The notes below the pieces were generated by a model. That model made no database searches and had not been told where the DNA came from. It was given only the letters and a program-made list of their open reading frames with translations. The position numbers and the translations under genes are program-made. From contig CAVRCG010000003.1 of NCBI GenBank assembly GCA_963719525.1, positions 124,001 through 188,000 of the forward strand: a DNA stretch of 64,000 bases, given 5' to 3'. Each line of letters starts with the position of its first letter. The stretch's first letter is position 1. This document shows, piece by piece, positions 41,176 to 50,041 of the stretch. This DNA is from Bernardetia sp963719525 (GTDB taxonomy: Bacteria > Bacteroidota > Bacteroidia > Cytophagales > Bernardetiaceae).

Positions 41176-41581
41176 TAAAAAAAGTTGATCCTTTGACTTA
41201 AATATAAACTTACTAACTTTTCTAACTTTCGTTATAAAGCTGTTGTTTCTAATTAAGAATCAAAGTTGATTTTTGTATATGTAACATATACGGTTATTCT
41301 TTTTGATTATTAATTCCGTATTACTTTTGTTTTTAAGAATTGACAGAAAGTTTTTTTTAAAATTAATCTATATCACTATAAACTAATTGATACATAAATT
41401 TCCTGTTTTGTTCATAACCTGCATGTCAAGGAACTTGTTATTGTCCGTAAAATAATAAATTATATTACTTCTAATAGTTGTGAATTGCGACTGCGTTTGT
41501 CTAAATTCAATGTTATTTTTCTGTTATTCTTTCGTTACATCTTGATTAACTTTTCAATCATTTTGTTTCCGAAAGGTCTTA

Positions 41582-41614
41582 CAAAGATACGAGCTTTTTT
41601 ATTTAACTTCCAAA
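41582..41614 (-). promoter_or_regulatory. rRNA promoter 1 (closest to 16S)
   Basis: On the minus strand TTTG is followed after 21 bases by TATCTTTG, matching the Bacteroidota sigma factor consensus TTTG-N19-21-TAnnTTTG. It lies about 400 bases upstream of the 16S gene, leaving a long leader. Confidence 0.75.
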
Positions 41615-41677
41615 TAAAATAGTAATTATTTTTTAGTTATTTTCAAAACGTTTGTAAGTCGTTTTGATTAGCTTTCT

Positions 41678-41805
41678 CTGTAAGGGAATGCAAAGGTAAA
41701 ACTTATTTTCCAAACTACCAAACTTTATTTCTAAAATTTTGAAAGTTTTTTTTCGTTTCGTTTTGAACCTTGTAATACTGCTTTTTACTCTAAAGAATGA
41801 GCTAC
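41678..41805. repeat. Direct repeat unit 1 in rRNA promoter region
   Basis: This unit shares CTGTAAGGGAATGCAAAGGT, then CTACCAAACTTTATTT, TTTGAAAGTTTTTT and TAAAGA-TGAGCTAC with the unit at 41946-42065. Each unit carries one predicted promoter. The duplication probably arose by local copying. Confidence 0.75.
41691..41722 (-). promoter_or_regulatory. rRNA promoter 2
   Basis: On the minus strand TTTG is followed after exactly 20 bases by TACCTTTG. Both boxes match the Bacteroidota consensus. It sits in direct repeat unit 1. Confidence 0.8.
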
Positions 41806-41830
41806 ATTTATATTTCATTTTTTGGAAGCA

Positions 41831-41862
41831 CAAAGGTAGCAACTTTTTATTTTAAAAACAAA
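41831..41862 (-). promoter_or_regulatory. rRNA promoter 3
   Basis: On the minus strand TTTG is followed after exactly 20 bases by TACCTTTG. It lies between the two direct repeat units and has a different, AT-rich spacer. Confidence 0.8.
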
Positions 41863-41945
41863 CTAAATGCAAAATTAATTTATCTTTTTATTTTCTTTTT
41901 TATCTCAGTTACTTCTAAATTACTTATTGTTTCCCTTCAGCGTTT

Positions 41946-42065
41946 CTGTAAGGGAATGCAAAGGTAAAACTTATTATTTGAACTACCAAACTTTATTTTA
42001 ATTAATTTGAAAGTTTTTTCATTTCGCTTATTACCTGCTGCTTCTCACTCTAAAGAGTGAGCTAC
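41946..42065. repeat. Direct repeat unit 2 in rRNA promoter region
   Basis: This is the second copy of the unit at 41678-41805. It ends in a small palindrome CACTCTAAAGAGTG (42046-42059) that is imperfect in unit 1. The copies differ at scattered positions but keep both promoter boxes and their spacing. Confidence 0.75.
41959..41990 (-). promoter_or_regulatory. rRNA promoter 4
   Basis: On the minus strand TTTG is followed after exactly 20 bases by TACCTTTG, in the same relative place in repeat unit 2 as promoter 2 in unit 1. Confidence 0.8.
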
Positions 42066-42096
42066 AAATGAGATACATTTCCCTCGTTTGGGATTG

Positions 42097-42126
42097 CAAA
42101 GGTAAGAGCTTTTTTTGATTATCAAA
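42097..42126 (-). promoter_or_regulatory. rRNA promoter 5 (farthest), spacer of 18
   Basis: On the minus strand TTTG is followed after 18 bases by TACCTTTG. The -7 box is perfect but the spacer is short for the consensus, so this promoter may be weaker. Confidence 0.55.
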
Positions 42127-42330
42127 ACTATTTTTATAAAATAATTTATTGTTTTTGGAATTTTTTTGAAACTTGTTGCGTTTATCAAAATTTCAAAACA
42201 AATTAATGATTTAATTATCAATAAGTTGCATATAGATAAATACAAAAAAGTAGAGTTAGCTTGCAAAAAATTGTTGGTCAATTTGATTATGGAATTCTAT
42301 GAATACAAGATATACGAGGTAGAAATGGCT

Positions 42331-42460
42331 TAATTTTATCCTGTGGAATCATCTTTTTTCCATAAAACAGGGTTTGCAAACCCTATTTTATAGAAAAAGA
42401 AAACTATTATTTTGCTAGAAGTGAAATAATATGCAGAATTTGATAAATATCACTCATATT
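42331..42460. repeat. Dispersed palindromic repeat family, copy C
   Basis: The centre at 42360-42393 is a near palindrome: CCATAAAACAGGGTTTGC and its partner GCAAACCCTATTTTATAG. The left flank TTTTATCCTGTGGAATC resembles the TTTTATTCTGTGCAATC of copy A. The right flank, in reverse complement, matches copy D left of its palindrome (ATGAGTxATATTT, TTCTGxATAT, AAAATAATAGTTTxCTTT). Orientation is opposite to copy D. Confidence 0.7.
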
Positions 42461-42463
42461 ATT

Positions 42464-42494
42464 ACCCACAACTAAAATTGTGGGTTTTGTTTTT
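42464..42494 (+). terminator. Strong hairpin with T run at end of T9SS gene
   Basis: ACCCACAA pairs with TTGTGGGT around six bases, followed by TTTGTTTTT on the + strand. The adjacent gene runs on the minus strand, where no T run follows, so the orientation is odd. It may work in both directions or end an unseen + transcript. Confidence 0.45.
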
Positions 42495-42498
42495 AAAA

Positions 42499-44745
42499 TT
42501 ATTTCGAAACAATAACTTTCTGATAAATCTGTTCTTTTTCTGTACTAAAAACAAGAATATATAAACCATTAGCAAAATGAGAAATATCAATTTCATTTTG
42601 ATTGGATTGAACATTTTTTTCTATCAAAACTTGTCCTTTTACGTCATATAAAGTTAGTTTTCCTTTTTCCTTTGTTTGAATGGTCAGAATATCGTTTACA
42701 GGGTTTGGATAAATTTTTAGAAATAAATCTTTGTCTTTACTTTCCTCTTTATCCTCAATTCCAGAAATAATCTCTCCCAAAGGCGAAAGCCATTGAAGAC
42801 CTCCTCCAACTGTTCCAATCATAATTTGAGAATCAAAAGCAGCAGGAAAAACAGTATTACCAAAATATAAAACAGAATTTTGAGTGTTGAGTGAACTAGC
42901 AGGAAAATCAGTAGGCAAATTTTGAGGAGAAAGTGAAAGGGGAATTAAATCAAAATTGGTTGATTGATTTTTGAAGTCTTTTATTAAAAATAATCCTTCT
43001 TCTGGATTTGATAAAAGCAAATCTAGCGAAGTTTGTCCGTTTTCGTTTCGCTCATCTTTTGTTTGGTATAAGGCAAAACTTCCTCGTGTAAAATTCTGAT
43101 TACCAAAATTATCGTTTTCTAAAACAAAATTATTGTTTTCTTGTCGTAGAAATGATTTTACTCCTCCTCTGTTTTGCAGGACAAGTAAATCTATTTTAGT
43201 ATCATTATTTAGTTCTGTAAGCAAAATTTCATCATTTATTCCTAAGTTAATCTCTGTTATAGTAATTTCTTTTATATCATCTAATGAAAAATCTACTTTG
43301 TTAGTTATCGGATTATTTCCTTTGTTTTCTATCCAATAAATTCCTGTTTTTCTAGTTTCTAAATCAAAGGCAGTAAAAAGTAAATCATCTTTATTATCTC
43401 CATTAAAATCTGAAACTATAGGTTTTAAGAATTGAAAACTAGAGTTAGAAGCACTGGCAAAGTTTAGATAATCATCGTTTCTATATTCAAATTTTGGGTT
43501 TTGATTGCTTTCAATATTCTCCAAATAATGTAATCGTGCTTTATAATTAGTAGTCGAAAATAAATGTCCACGTTCTCCCAAAATCATATCCAAATCTCCA
43601 TCGTTATCCATATCAATAAAAGCAGGACGAGCATTTTCTCCAATATCAAAAAACTTATCTTGTAAAAAATTCTCTTGTATAAACTCAAAATCTGGATTTT
43701 CTTTCGTTCCTTTATTCTTGTAGAGCCAGGCCGAATTTTGATAATCTACTAGATTCCCATCATTCGAATACAAATTTGGCGCAGCAATCAAGTCAGGATT
43801 TCCATCAAAATTAATATCTTCATAAAAAACGGCTGCAAAAGTAGGAATATCAATCGGTTTTTGAGCAGGGAAACGAGTTTTAGGACTTCTTAAAATTGCT
43901 TCTGTATTTGTATTTTCATTATACAAAGCCGTTATAAAATCACAAGAAACATCTCCAACCAACAAATCAAGCGAAGGATTTTCATCTAAGTTAAGAACTA
44001 AAAGCGACGAGCCAGCATGTTCTTCTCTTTCCACTCTACAACCATTTGCCCCAAAAATATAGTTCTCACAAAGACATTCTTCAAAATCTCCCCATTTTAT
44101 CGTTTCCTTCTCAAAAACTAAACTATCAGAAGTAGAATAATTTTCTTGACTTAGATTTTTATGCCATTCAACAGTCGTCCCGATAGCAGGACGAAAATTC
44201 AAAATATCCATATCTCCATCATTATCCAAATCCAAAATCGCAGGAATATCTGTAACATCAATACTTAGATTTAATGGATTTCCTGAAATTCCTGTACTAA
44301 AAAGCAAATCTTTAGCAATTTTGAAACTCAAATTTCCAGTTTCGTTTCTTGTGTTTTGATAGACAATTACGCCAAAAGTAGTAGAAGCAAAAATATCTTT
44401 TTGTCCGTCGTTGTTGTAATCACGAAACAAAACCCAGTTTCTAAATTTTGGAAAAAGCTGTGTATATTCTGGCGCAAAACTCCAATAACTATTATTTTGA
44501 TTGTCCTTTTTTTGAAGAAAAATAAGGATTTGATTTGTCGTTCTATCAAAAATAAAAAGGTCTTCTAGCTCGTCATTATCTACTTTTATTTTGGAAAATT
44601 GTGGAGAATTAAATCCACCTGTTAAAGTTAGTTTTTGACCGTCTTTTATGATTTCTATATTCGTATCAAAACTAATTGGAAATGTTTGTGCGGATATAAA
44701 ATAAGGACAGAATAAGAAGAATAGTAAAAAGAATAAGGTTTTCAT
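42499..44745 (-). CDS. Secreted VCBS/FG-GAP repeat protein with T9SS sorting domain
   Basis: A 748-residue exported protein. The signal peptide is residues 1-19 (ending FISAQ). Many FG-GAP/VCBS-type calcium-binding blades follow with D-x-D-x-D-G patterns: FRDYNNDGQKDIFAS, LDLDNDGDMDILNF, INFDGNPDLIAAPN, IDMDNDGDLDMILG and SDFNGDNKDDLLFT, forming a beta-propeller. The T9SS C-terminal domain starts FLKIYPNPVNDILTIQ and ends KEQIYQKVIVSK. It should be displayed on the cell surface. The ligand is unknown. Confidence 0.9.
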   Translation of the reverse strand: MKTLFFLLFFLFCPYFISAQTFPISFDTNIEIIKDGQKLTLTGGFNSPQFSKIKVDNDELEDLFIFDRTTNQILIFLQKKDNQNNSYWSFAPEYTQLFPKFRNWVLFRDYNNDGQKDIFASTTFGVIVYQNTRNETGNLSFKIAKDLLFSTGISGNPLNLSIDVTDIPAILDLDNDGDMDILNFRPAIGTTVEWHKNLSQENYSTSDSLVFEKETIKWGDFEECLCENYIFGANGCRVEREEHAGSSLLVLNLDENPSLDLLVGDVSCDFITALYNENTNTEAILRSPKTRFPAQKPIDIPTFAAVFYEDINFDGNPDLIAAPNLYSNDGNLVDYQNSAWLYKNKGTKENPDFEFIQENFLQDKFFDIGENARPAFIDMDNDGDLDMILGERGHLFSTTNYKARLHYLENIESNQNPKFEYRNDDYLNFASASNSSFQFLKPIVSDFNGDNKDDLLFTAFDLETRKTGIYWIENKGNNPITNKVDFSLDDIKEITITEINLGINDEILLTELNNDTKIDLLVLQNRGGVKSFLRQENNNFVLENDNFGNQNFTRGSFALYQTKDERNENGQTSLDLLLSNPEEGLFLIKDFKNQSTNFDLIPLSLSPQNLPTDFPASSLNTQNSVLYFGNTVFPAAFDSQIMIGTVGGGLQWLSPLGEIISGIEDKEESKDKDLFLKIYPNPVNDILTIQTKEKGKLTLYDVKGQVLIEKNVQSNQNEIDISHFANGLYILVFSTEKEQIYQKVIVSK

Positions 44746-44760
44746 AATTGACTGTTTTTT

Positions 44761-44971
44761 ATTAATTGTAGGGAACTTTTAAGTCAGCGAAGCTAAAATG
44801 GCTTGCCTTTTCCTAAATATGTTGGAATTTCTAAAATATCTTATCCAAAAAAATAGGACTTCTACAAAATATTGTTTTTGTAAAAGTCCTGATTGATTGA
44901 AAATGTTTTGTGATTAAATAAATAGTAGGGCAGGAAAAGGCGTGCCTTTTTTCTACACAATACAATTAATT
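44761..44971. repeat. Diverged inverted-repeat element related to 5315-5448
   Basis: The left side has ATTAATTGTAGGGAACTTTT then AAGTCAGCGAAGCTAAAATG, sharing the end of the 5315 element. The far side has GGAAAAGGCGTGCC, which pairs with GGCTTGCCTTTTCC, then TACAATTAAT. The middle has been replaced by unrelated sequence, including the terminator of the binding-protein gene. Confidence 0.5.
44846..44890 (-). terminator. Terminator of the iron-binding lipoprotein gene
   Basis: On the minus strand AGGACTTTTACAAAAA pairs with TTTTGTAGAAGTCCT, followed by ATTTTTTT. It lies about 100 bases after the stop of the gene at 44988, inside a repeat element. Confidence 0.75.
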
Positions 44972-44987
44972 TTTGGACAAATAATAT

Positions 44988-46061
44988 TTATTTCCATTTT
45001 ACTTCATCAAAAATAATAACAGCTTTTTCTTGATTTTCGCCTAACTTTGAAAGGCTTAATTTGTCTTCTTTAAATTCGCCCCATTCTTTTAATGTTTGCG
45101 CCATTTCTACATCTGTACGAACAGGATATTCCATTTCTTCTCTCACATAAACTTCTTGTGCTTCTTTGCTCGTCAAAAATTCAATCAATTTAATTGCATT
45201 TTCTTTGTTGGGAGAATATTTGGTTACGGCTGCGCCACTTACGTTTATGTGCGTTCCTCTATCGTCTTGATTTGGGAAAATAACACCTACTTTTTGTGCT
45301 GCTTTTACATTTTCTTCGTCTGTATCGTTTAGCATTTGAGCCAAATAATAGGTATTTGTTACGGCTAAAGTTCCCTCTCCTGCTGCAATTCCTTTGATTT
45401 GGTCACGGTCGCCTCCTTTTGGTTGTCTTGCCATATTTGATACAACTCCTGTTGCCCATTTTCTTGCGCTTTCTTCATCAGAATTTGCAATAATAGAAGC
45501 CATCAGCGATTGATTATAAACATTTTCAGACGAGCGAATCAATAATTTTCCTTTTCCATTTGCATCAGCAAGACTTTCATAAGTTGCAAAGTTTTCAGGT
45601 TTTACTTTTTCTTTGTCATAGACGATTACTCTAGCACGTTTCGTAATTCCGAACCATTGATTGTTTGCATCTCTCAAATGTTCAGGAATATTTGTAAACA
45701 AAATATCTGATTCAATGGCTTGTAAAAGTCCTTTTGATTTTGCTCTGTACAAACGACCAGCATCAACAGTAATCAAAACATCGGCAGGAGAATTTTGTCC
45801 TTCCATTTCCAATTTATTGATAAGCTCGTCAGCCGAAGCCTTCACTACATTTACTTTTATGCCTGTTTGCTTTTCAAATTCAGCGAAAAGATTTTTATCC
45901 GATTCGTAATGACGGTGCGAGTAAACATTTACTTCTTTCGAATTTTCTACAACAGCAGCAGAGTCAAAGGTCGTTTCTGTATTTTCTTTTTTGTTGTCGT
46001 TACAAGCAAAAAATGAAATAGATATGAAAAATGAAATAATGCTAACAAAAATACGGTTCAT
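44988..46061 (-). CDS. Fe(3+) ABC transporter substrate-binding lipoprotein (FutA/IdiA-like)
   Basis: A 357-residue binding protein. A lipoprotein signal ends SISFFAC with Cys20. The fold matches class II periplasmic ferric-iron binding proteins: VNVYSHRHYESDKNLFAEFEKQTGIKVNVVKASADELINKLE, PADVLITVDAGRLYRAKSKG, TKRARVIVYDKEKVKPENFATYE, and the paired Tyr region VTNTYYLAQML, typical iron ligands. It would bring Fe(3+) to an ABC permease, but no permease or ATPase gene is beside it. A predicted promoter box lies 43 bases upstream. Confidence 0.88.
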   Translation of the reverse strand: MNRIFVSIISFFISISFFACNDNKKENTETTFDSAAVVENSKEVNVYSHRHYESDKNLFAEFEKQTGIKVNVVKASADELINKLEMEGQNSPADVLITVDAGRLYRAKSKGLLQAIESDILFTNIPEHLRDANNQWFGITKRARVIVYDKEKVKPENFATYESLADANGKGKLLIRSSENVYNQSLMASIIANSDEESARKWATGVVSNMARQPKGGDRDQIKGIAAGEGTLAVTNTYYLAQMLNDTDEENVKAAQKVGVIFPNQDDRGTHINVSGAAVTKYSPNKENAIKLIEFLTSKEAQEVYVREEMEYPVRTDVEMAQTLKEWGEFKEDKLSLSKLGENQEKAVIIFDEVKWK

Positions 46062-46103
46062 AATTTTTTAATTGAAGGTCTTATTTAGAATGATTTTAAA
46101 GAC

Positions 46104-46111
46104 CAAAGGTA
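46104..46111 (-). promoter_or_regulatory. Candidate -7 box for the iron-binding protein gene
   Basis: On the minus strand the sequence is TACCTTTG, the consensus -7 of Bacteroidota promoters, 43 bases before the start codon. No clear TTTG lies 20 bases farther upstream, so the match is only half. Confidence 0.4.
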
Positions 46112-46249
46112 ATAAATCAAGTTGGATTTGTTCTACTTAGAAATAATTTTTAAAACAAATTAGAAAATGGCTAAAAAAACAATCGTTTTGATAATTCTGT
46201 TGAGCAAGTATAAAATTCAAAAGAATAGAAAAACAACTAAACTAAAATT

Positions 46250-47384
46250 ATGCAAGACAAAACTATTGACCAGAAGCCAAAGCGAATCAGATTTTACTTT
46301 GATGAAGACTTAAATCCGTTAGATGTCAAGATTAGGTCTGATATTTCTTCTATTGTCAGGACAGGAAAAAATATTTGGGTTGCCTTTGATGAGAGTTTGG
46401 GTTTGGAGAGATTGGAGTTGGTAAAATTCGGAGATAGTGAAGAGAGTTATAGAAAGCATGCTCATTTTCCATTAGAAGATTTTATAGATTTGAAAGATGA
46501 TAGTGAAGTAGATATTGAAGGTTTGGCGTATGATAATTATTATTTGTGGCTGACAGGTTCACAGAGCAAAAAGCGAAATGATGTAGATAAAGAAGATGAT
46601 TTGGAAGAACAAATAGAGGAATTAGCAGAACTAAAGTACGATTATAATCGATATACATTAGCCAGAATTCCTTGCGTTCCGAACAAAGAAACAGGAGAAT
46701 GGGAACTTCATAAAGAAATTAAGCATCCAGAAAATGAAGAGATTATGCTTAGAGCAGCCAAACTAAAAGGAGGAAAAAAACATACACAGCTTTCCAAAAA
46801 GTTAGGAAAAGATAAGCATTTCAAAGAATTTATGGATTTGCCATGTAAAGAAAACGGTTTTGACATTGAAGGAATGGCAGTTAATGGAGAACGTATTTTT
46901 TTAGGAATGCGAGGTCACTGTTTTGAGAGGTTGGGCAACAGTTGTCGAAATTGCTGTGAAAGAAACTAAGAAAGGAAAACTAAAGCTCAAGAAAATAGGA
47001 CAAGAAGTTGATGGAAAAAAAATGAAATACCGTAAACATTTTCTTGACATTAAAGGAATGGGAATACGAGAACTTTGTCTGCAAACCGATGATTTGCTTA
47101 TTTTGGGAGGTCCTACAATGGATTTGGACGGAACGATTTCTTTATACAGAATAAAAAATGGTCTTGAAGATGCAGACCATTCTATTAATCCAGAAGTAGA
47201 ACGCCTTTTTGATGTAGCAAAAGGAAGTGAAATAGAAAAGGGAAAAGACAAAGCTGAAGGAATTACACCTATGGAAAATGGTGATTTATTGATTGTCTAT
47301 GATGCACCAGTAGATGATCGTTTGATTGGAGAATCGGACATTGAAATGGACATTTTTTCGTATGCTGATTATAAAAACGAATAA
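46250..47384 (+). pseudogene. DUF3616-like protein gene, frame broken by one extra base
   Basis: The first frame (46250-46969) gives IWVAFDESLGLERLEL, DVEGLAYDNYYLWLTGSQSKKR and GFDIEGMAVNGERIFLGMRG, then garbles. The second (46923-47384) continues RGWATVVEIAVKETKKGKLK, IKGMGIRELCLQTDDLLILGG and AEGITPMENGDLLIVYD. Removing the A at 46917 (GGTCACTG to GGTCCTG) joins them as MRGPVLRGWATVVEIA. The whole would be about 378 residues of beta-propeller type, matching DUF3616. The function is unknown. Confidence 0.75.
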
Positions 47385-47933
47385 TTGCTTTTACTTTATT
47401 CTGACTTTAATTTTTTCAAAGTGAAAAAACGACCTGTTCATTTTGAAAAAAAATTGATTTACTGAAACGTTCTTCAAAAACTAAAATGTACGTTTAAAGC
47501 TCTTGAAAGCACTTTTTTGATTATTACAAGTTATTTCTACTTATCTTTTGGCATTGGCAAGCCTATTGAAATATATATATCAAATAAATGGTTCTCAAAG
47601 TAACTGATTTGTGAAACTTAAATAAGTCAAACAAAAATTTTTAGCAGTAACTTTATTTTTTAAGAATCATTTATAGAAAAGTCAATATTGAGCAGTATGT
47701 GAATTGTCAATTAGCAATGATTATTTTTAGCAATTCCCTATTTTTTAACTGTTTGGTTATACTTTAAAGAAACAAGAAAAATCCCTTTTCATTTTTTGAA
47801 AAAAGGGATTTTTTGTTGCCTTTTATTTTGTAATAATAGTTAACCAATCTTTTTAATCTGCTGTTCAGAATCAGAATCTATCTTTTGTGTTCTACTAAAA
47901 ATCTAAAAATAAATTAAAATCCAAATTTACGTT
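47385..47933. other. Intergenic stretch with a terminator
   Basis: There is no gene of credible length. The only structure recognised is the hairpin at 47777-47814. The rest is AT-rich. Confidence 0.5.
47777..47814. terminator. Bidirectional terminator
   Basis: AAAATCCCTTTT pairs with AAAAGGGATTTT, with T runs on the + side. It lies between the DUF3616-like gene and the convergent Panacea pair. Confidence 0.7.
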
Positions 47934-48347
47934 TCAAATAAGGCTCAATCGTTTTGGTTGTCGAAAGTAACAAATGAATTTTTCGTAATACACTACTGCT
48001 CTATGAGGATTATGTATAAGAAAATCTATTACATTTTGTCTATTGAATACTCTAATTTCAGAACAATTAACATAGCTATCATATTCTAAAAAAGAGTGAT
48101 TTTCTTTATCAATAATTACGTGCAAACTCTTCAAATAAGGAGTTGGAAATTTATTTTCATTTATTTCTATATTTATGGTAACGTAAGCCAATATATGTTC
48201 CTCTTCATTTTTCGAAACGATGAGAATATATTTTGGATAGTTTAATTCAAAATCTTCTATTTCAATCAAAATAGCCTTACCAATATCAATATTTCGTTCG
48301 GCAAAATTATGTCTTAAATCATCAGGGAACAAATCGCCTAAACTCAT
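47934..48347 (-). CDS. Candidate toxin partner of the Panacea gene
   Basis: A 137-residue protein whose ATG overlaps the stop of the upstream gene by four bases (ATGA), so translation is coupled. It is beta-rich: KYILIVSKNEEEHILAYVTINIEIN, then LHVIIDKENHSFLEYDSYVNCSEIRVF. This recalls SH3-like barrels of MazF/PemK-type toxins, including the family's fondness for a D-S-Y-V segment, but the similarity is weak. Position after a Panacea-domain gene makes a toxin role likely by context. The target is unknown. Confidence 0.6.
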   Translation of the reverse strand: MSLGDLFPDDLRHNFAERNIDIGKAILIEIEDFELNYPKYILIVSKNEEEHILAYVTINIEINENKFPTPYLKSLHVIIDKENHSFLEYDSYVNCSEIRVFNRQNVIDFLIHNPHRAVVYYEKFICYFRQPKRLSLI

Positions 48348-48856
48348 CTCAATTCAATACTTTCGTTCGTAATTTGTTGATTTATATAACTCAAAAGAAT
48401 AGAATTTGCTCCTGCTGCTTTTGCCATATCCAAATATCCAATAACCCAATTTGCTTTGTTATAAGCAGAGTCGTGAGATTTTTCTGTAAGTTCTTTGAAA
48501 GATAAATTTTTATTCTCTTCAATAGATTCTATCAAACATTCAATATCCGATTCAGATAAATAATCCAGATTAGCTTCTTTTAACGATTTTACAAAATGTC
48601 GGTTGTATTTTGCTACTATTTCTTCCCAGCCCTCCATATTTTCATCTACAATATTTTTCACAAAAGAAGGAACAGTTGCATATTGCATTTTAAGATAGGT
48701 ATCGCCAAAAATAGGACGACCAAAGTTTAATAAATGCTTTTGGTCTGCAAAATAAAGTATTTTATAGACTTTGTGAGCATCTGCTTTTTCTAACTTTTCT
48801 ACTACAAACAAAAGACTATTTGCTGCCTTTTCTCTGTTTAAATTAAACTCTTTCAT
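48344..48856 (-). CDS. Panacea (SocA/DUF4065) domain antitoxin-like protein
   Basis: A 170-residue protein with the Panacea pattern: N-terminal helix REKAANSLLFVVEKLEKADAHKVYKILYFADQKHLLNFGRPIFGDTYLKM, then VPSFVKNIV, ending in helices with VIGYLDMAKAAGA. Panacea proteins act as antitoxins against many unrelated toxins. The gene overlaps its neighbour by four bases and comes first, the usual order for an antitoxin. It may also repress its own promoter, but no operator is evident. Confidence 0.82.
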   Translation of the reverse strand: MKEFNLNREKAANSLLFVVEKLEKADAHKVYKILYFADQKHLLNFGRPIFGDTYLKMQYATVPSFVKNIVDENMEGWEEIVAKYNRHFVKSLKEANLDYLSESDIECLIESIEENKNLSFKELTEKSHDSAYNKANWVIGYLDMAKAAGANSILLSYINQQITNESIELR

Positions 48857-48953
48857 ACATATTCTTTTTTACTTTTAGGTTTCAAGTAGGTAATGTTATT
48901 TCAATTTGAAAAGTTTGTTTAGAATTTTATGACCCCTTATTTTTTACTGATTT

Positions 48954-49963
48954 TTATTTCCCCTTTAATTTCTTAATCTGCTTTTCGAAATCGGAATTTA
49001 TCTTTTGTGTTTTATTAAAAATATCGTACTCTTCTTTGGCTTTTTGGTGTGCTTCTGTTTTACTTATTGTTCCTTTATTCTCAATATTTCAAACTCATTA
49101 AAGGATAGAAACTTGTTTACACTTTTTGAAAACTCTAACATAGTAAATGTATTTCTGCGTTTGATAATATTTTCTATATAATCAAAATAAGAAGAAACTG
49201 TCCTTTCTAACTGCTTAATTTCTTTTTCTTTGAGATAATTTTTTGCAACTGTTACATCAGATTTTAGTATTCTTCCTTGAGGCGAATTTTTCCACGTCGA
49301 AAGTCCCATATTTTCAGTTTCATTATTTGCTTTCAAATAAATAATTTCGGCTGCCGTATTTCCTGTAATGGCAAAATGAAATTTGTTTTGAATGGTAGCA
49401 AAAAACTGTTTTGTAGTTTCAGAATTACGGTCATAATCGGTACTACATTCTTGAAAAATATCAGTTATTTGTAAATAAATTCGTCGCTCACTTGTTCGAA
49501 TCGAACGAACTCGTTCTAATAATTCTTTAAAATAATCTTTTCCAAACGTAGTTTTGCCTTGTTTCAAACGCTCATCATCAAGAATAAAACCTTTCAAAAT
49601 ATAATCTCTCAAAGATTGTGTTGCCCAAATCCGAAAATGTGTCGCCTGACGACTATTGACACGATAACCTACTGAAATAATTGCATCTAAATTGTAGTAT
49701 TCAATATTTCTTGTAACCTCTCTTTCTCCTTCAGTTTGAACTTGTGCAATTTTTGCACAAGTTGCTTCCTTAATTAATTCATTATCTTGATAGATATTTT
49801 TCAAATGTTTGGTTACTACACTTCTATCCACACCAAAAAGATCAGCTATTTTTTGTTGAGTAAGCCAAACCGTTTCTCCTTCTACCAAAAACTCTAAATT
49901 AATTTTTCCTTCTGGAGTTGTATAAAATAGAAAATTTTTATCTTTTGAGTCTGAATTATTCAT
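48954..49963 (-). pseudogene. RhuM family protein gene with C-terminal frameshift
   Basis: The main frame (49064-49963) gives 299 residues of RhuM type: EFLVEGETVWLTQQKIADLFGVDRSVVTKHLKNIY (a winged-helix DNA-binding region), YYNLDAIISVGYRVNSRQATHFRIWATQSL (VIRE-like RhuM core), and DYFKELLERVRSIRTSERRIYLQI. The frame stops at RIKEQ. Adding one G near 49081 restores ILENKGTISKTEAHQKAKEEYDIFNKTQKI to 48954, the normal tail. RhuM proteins are common in mobile and defence regions; their biochemical role is unclear. The short version may still function. Confidence 0.8.
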
Positions 49964-50041
49964 AACTTTGTTTTTGATTGAAACTAGATTATATATGACT
50001 AAAAATAGCTAATTAAATTAGAGAAAGCTAATTTTTGTTTA

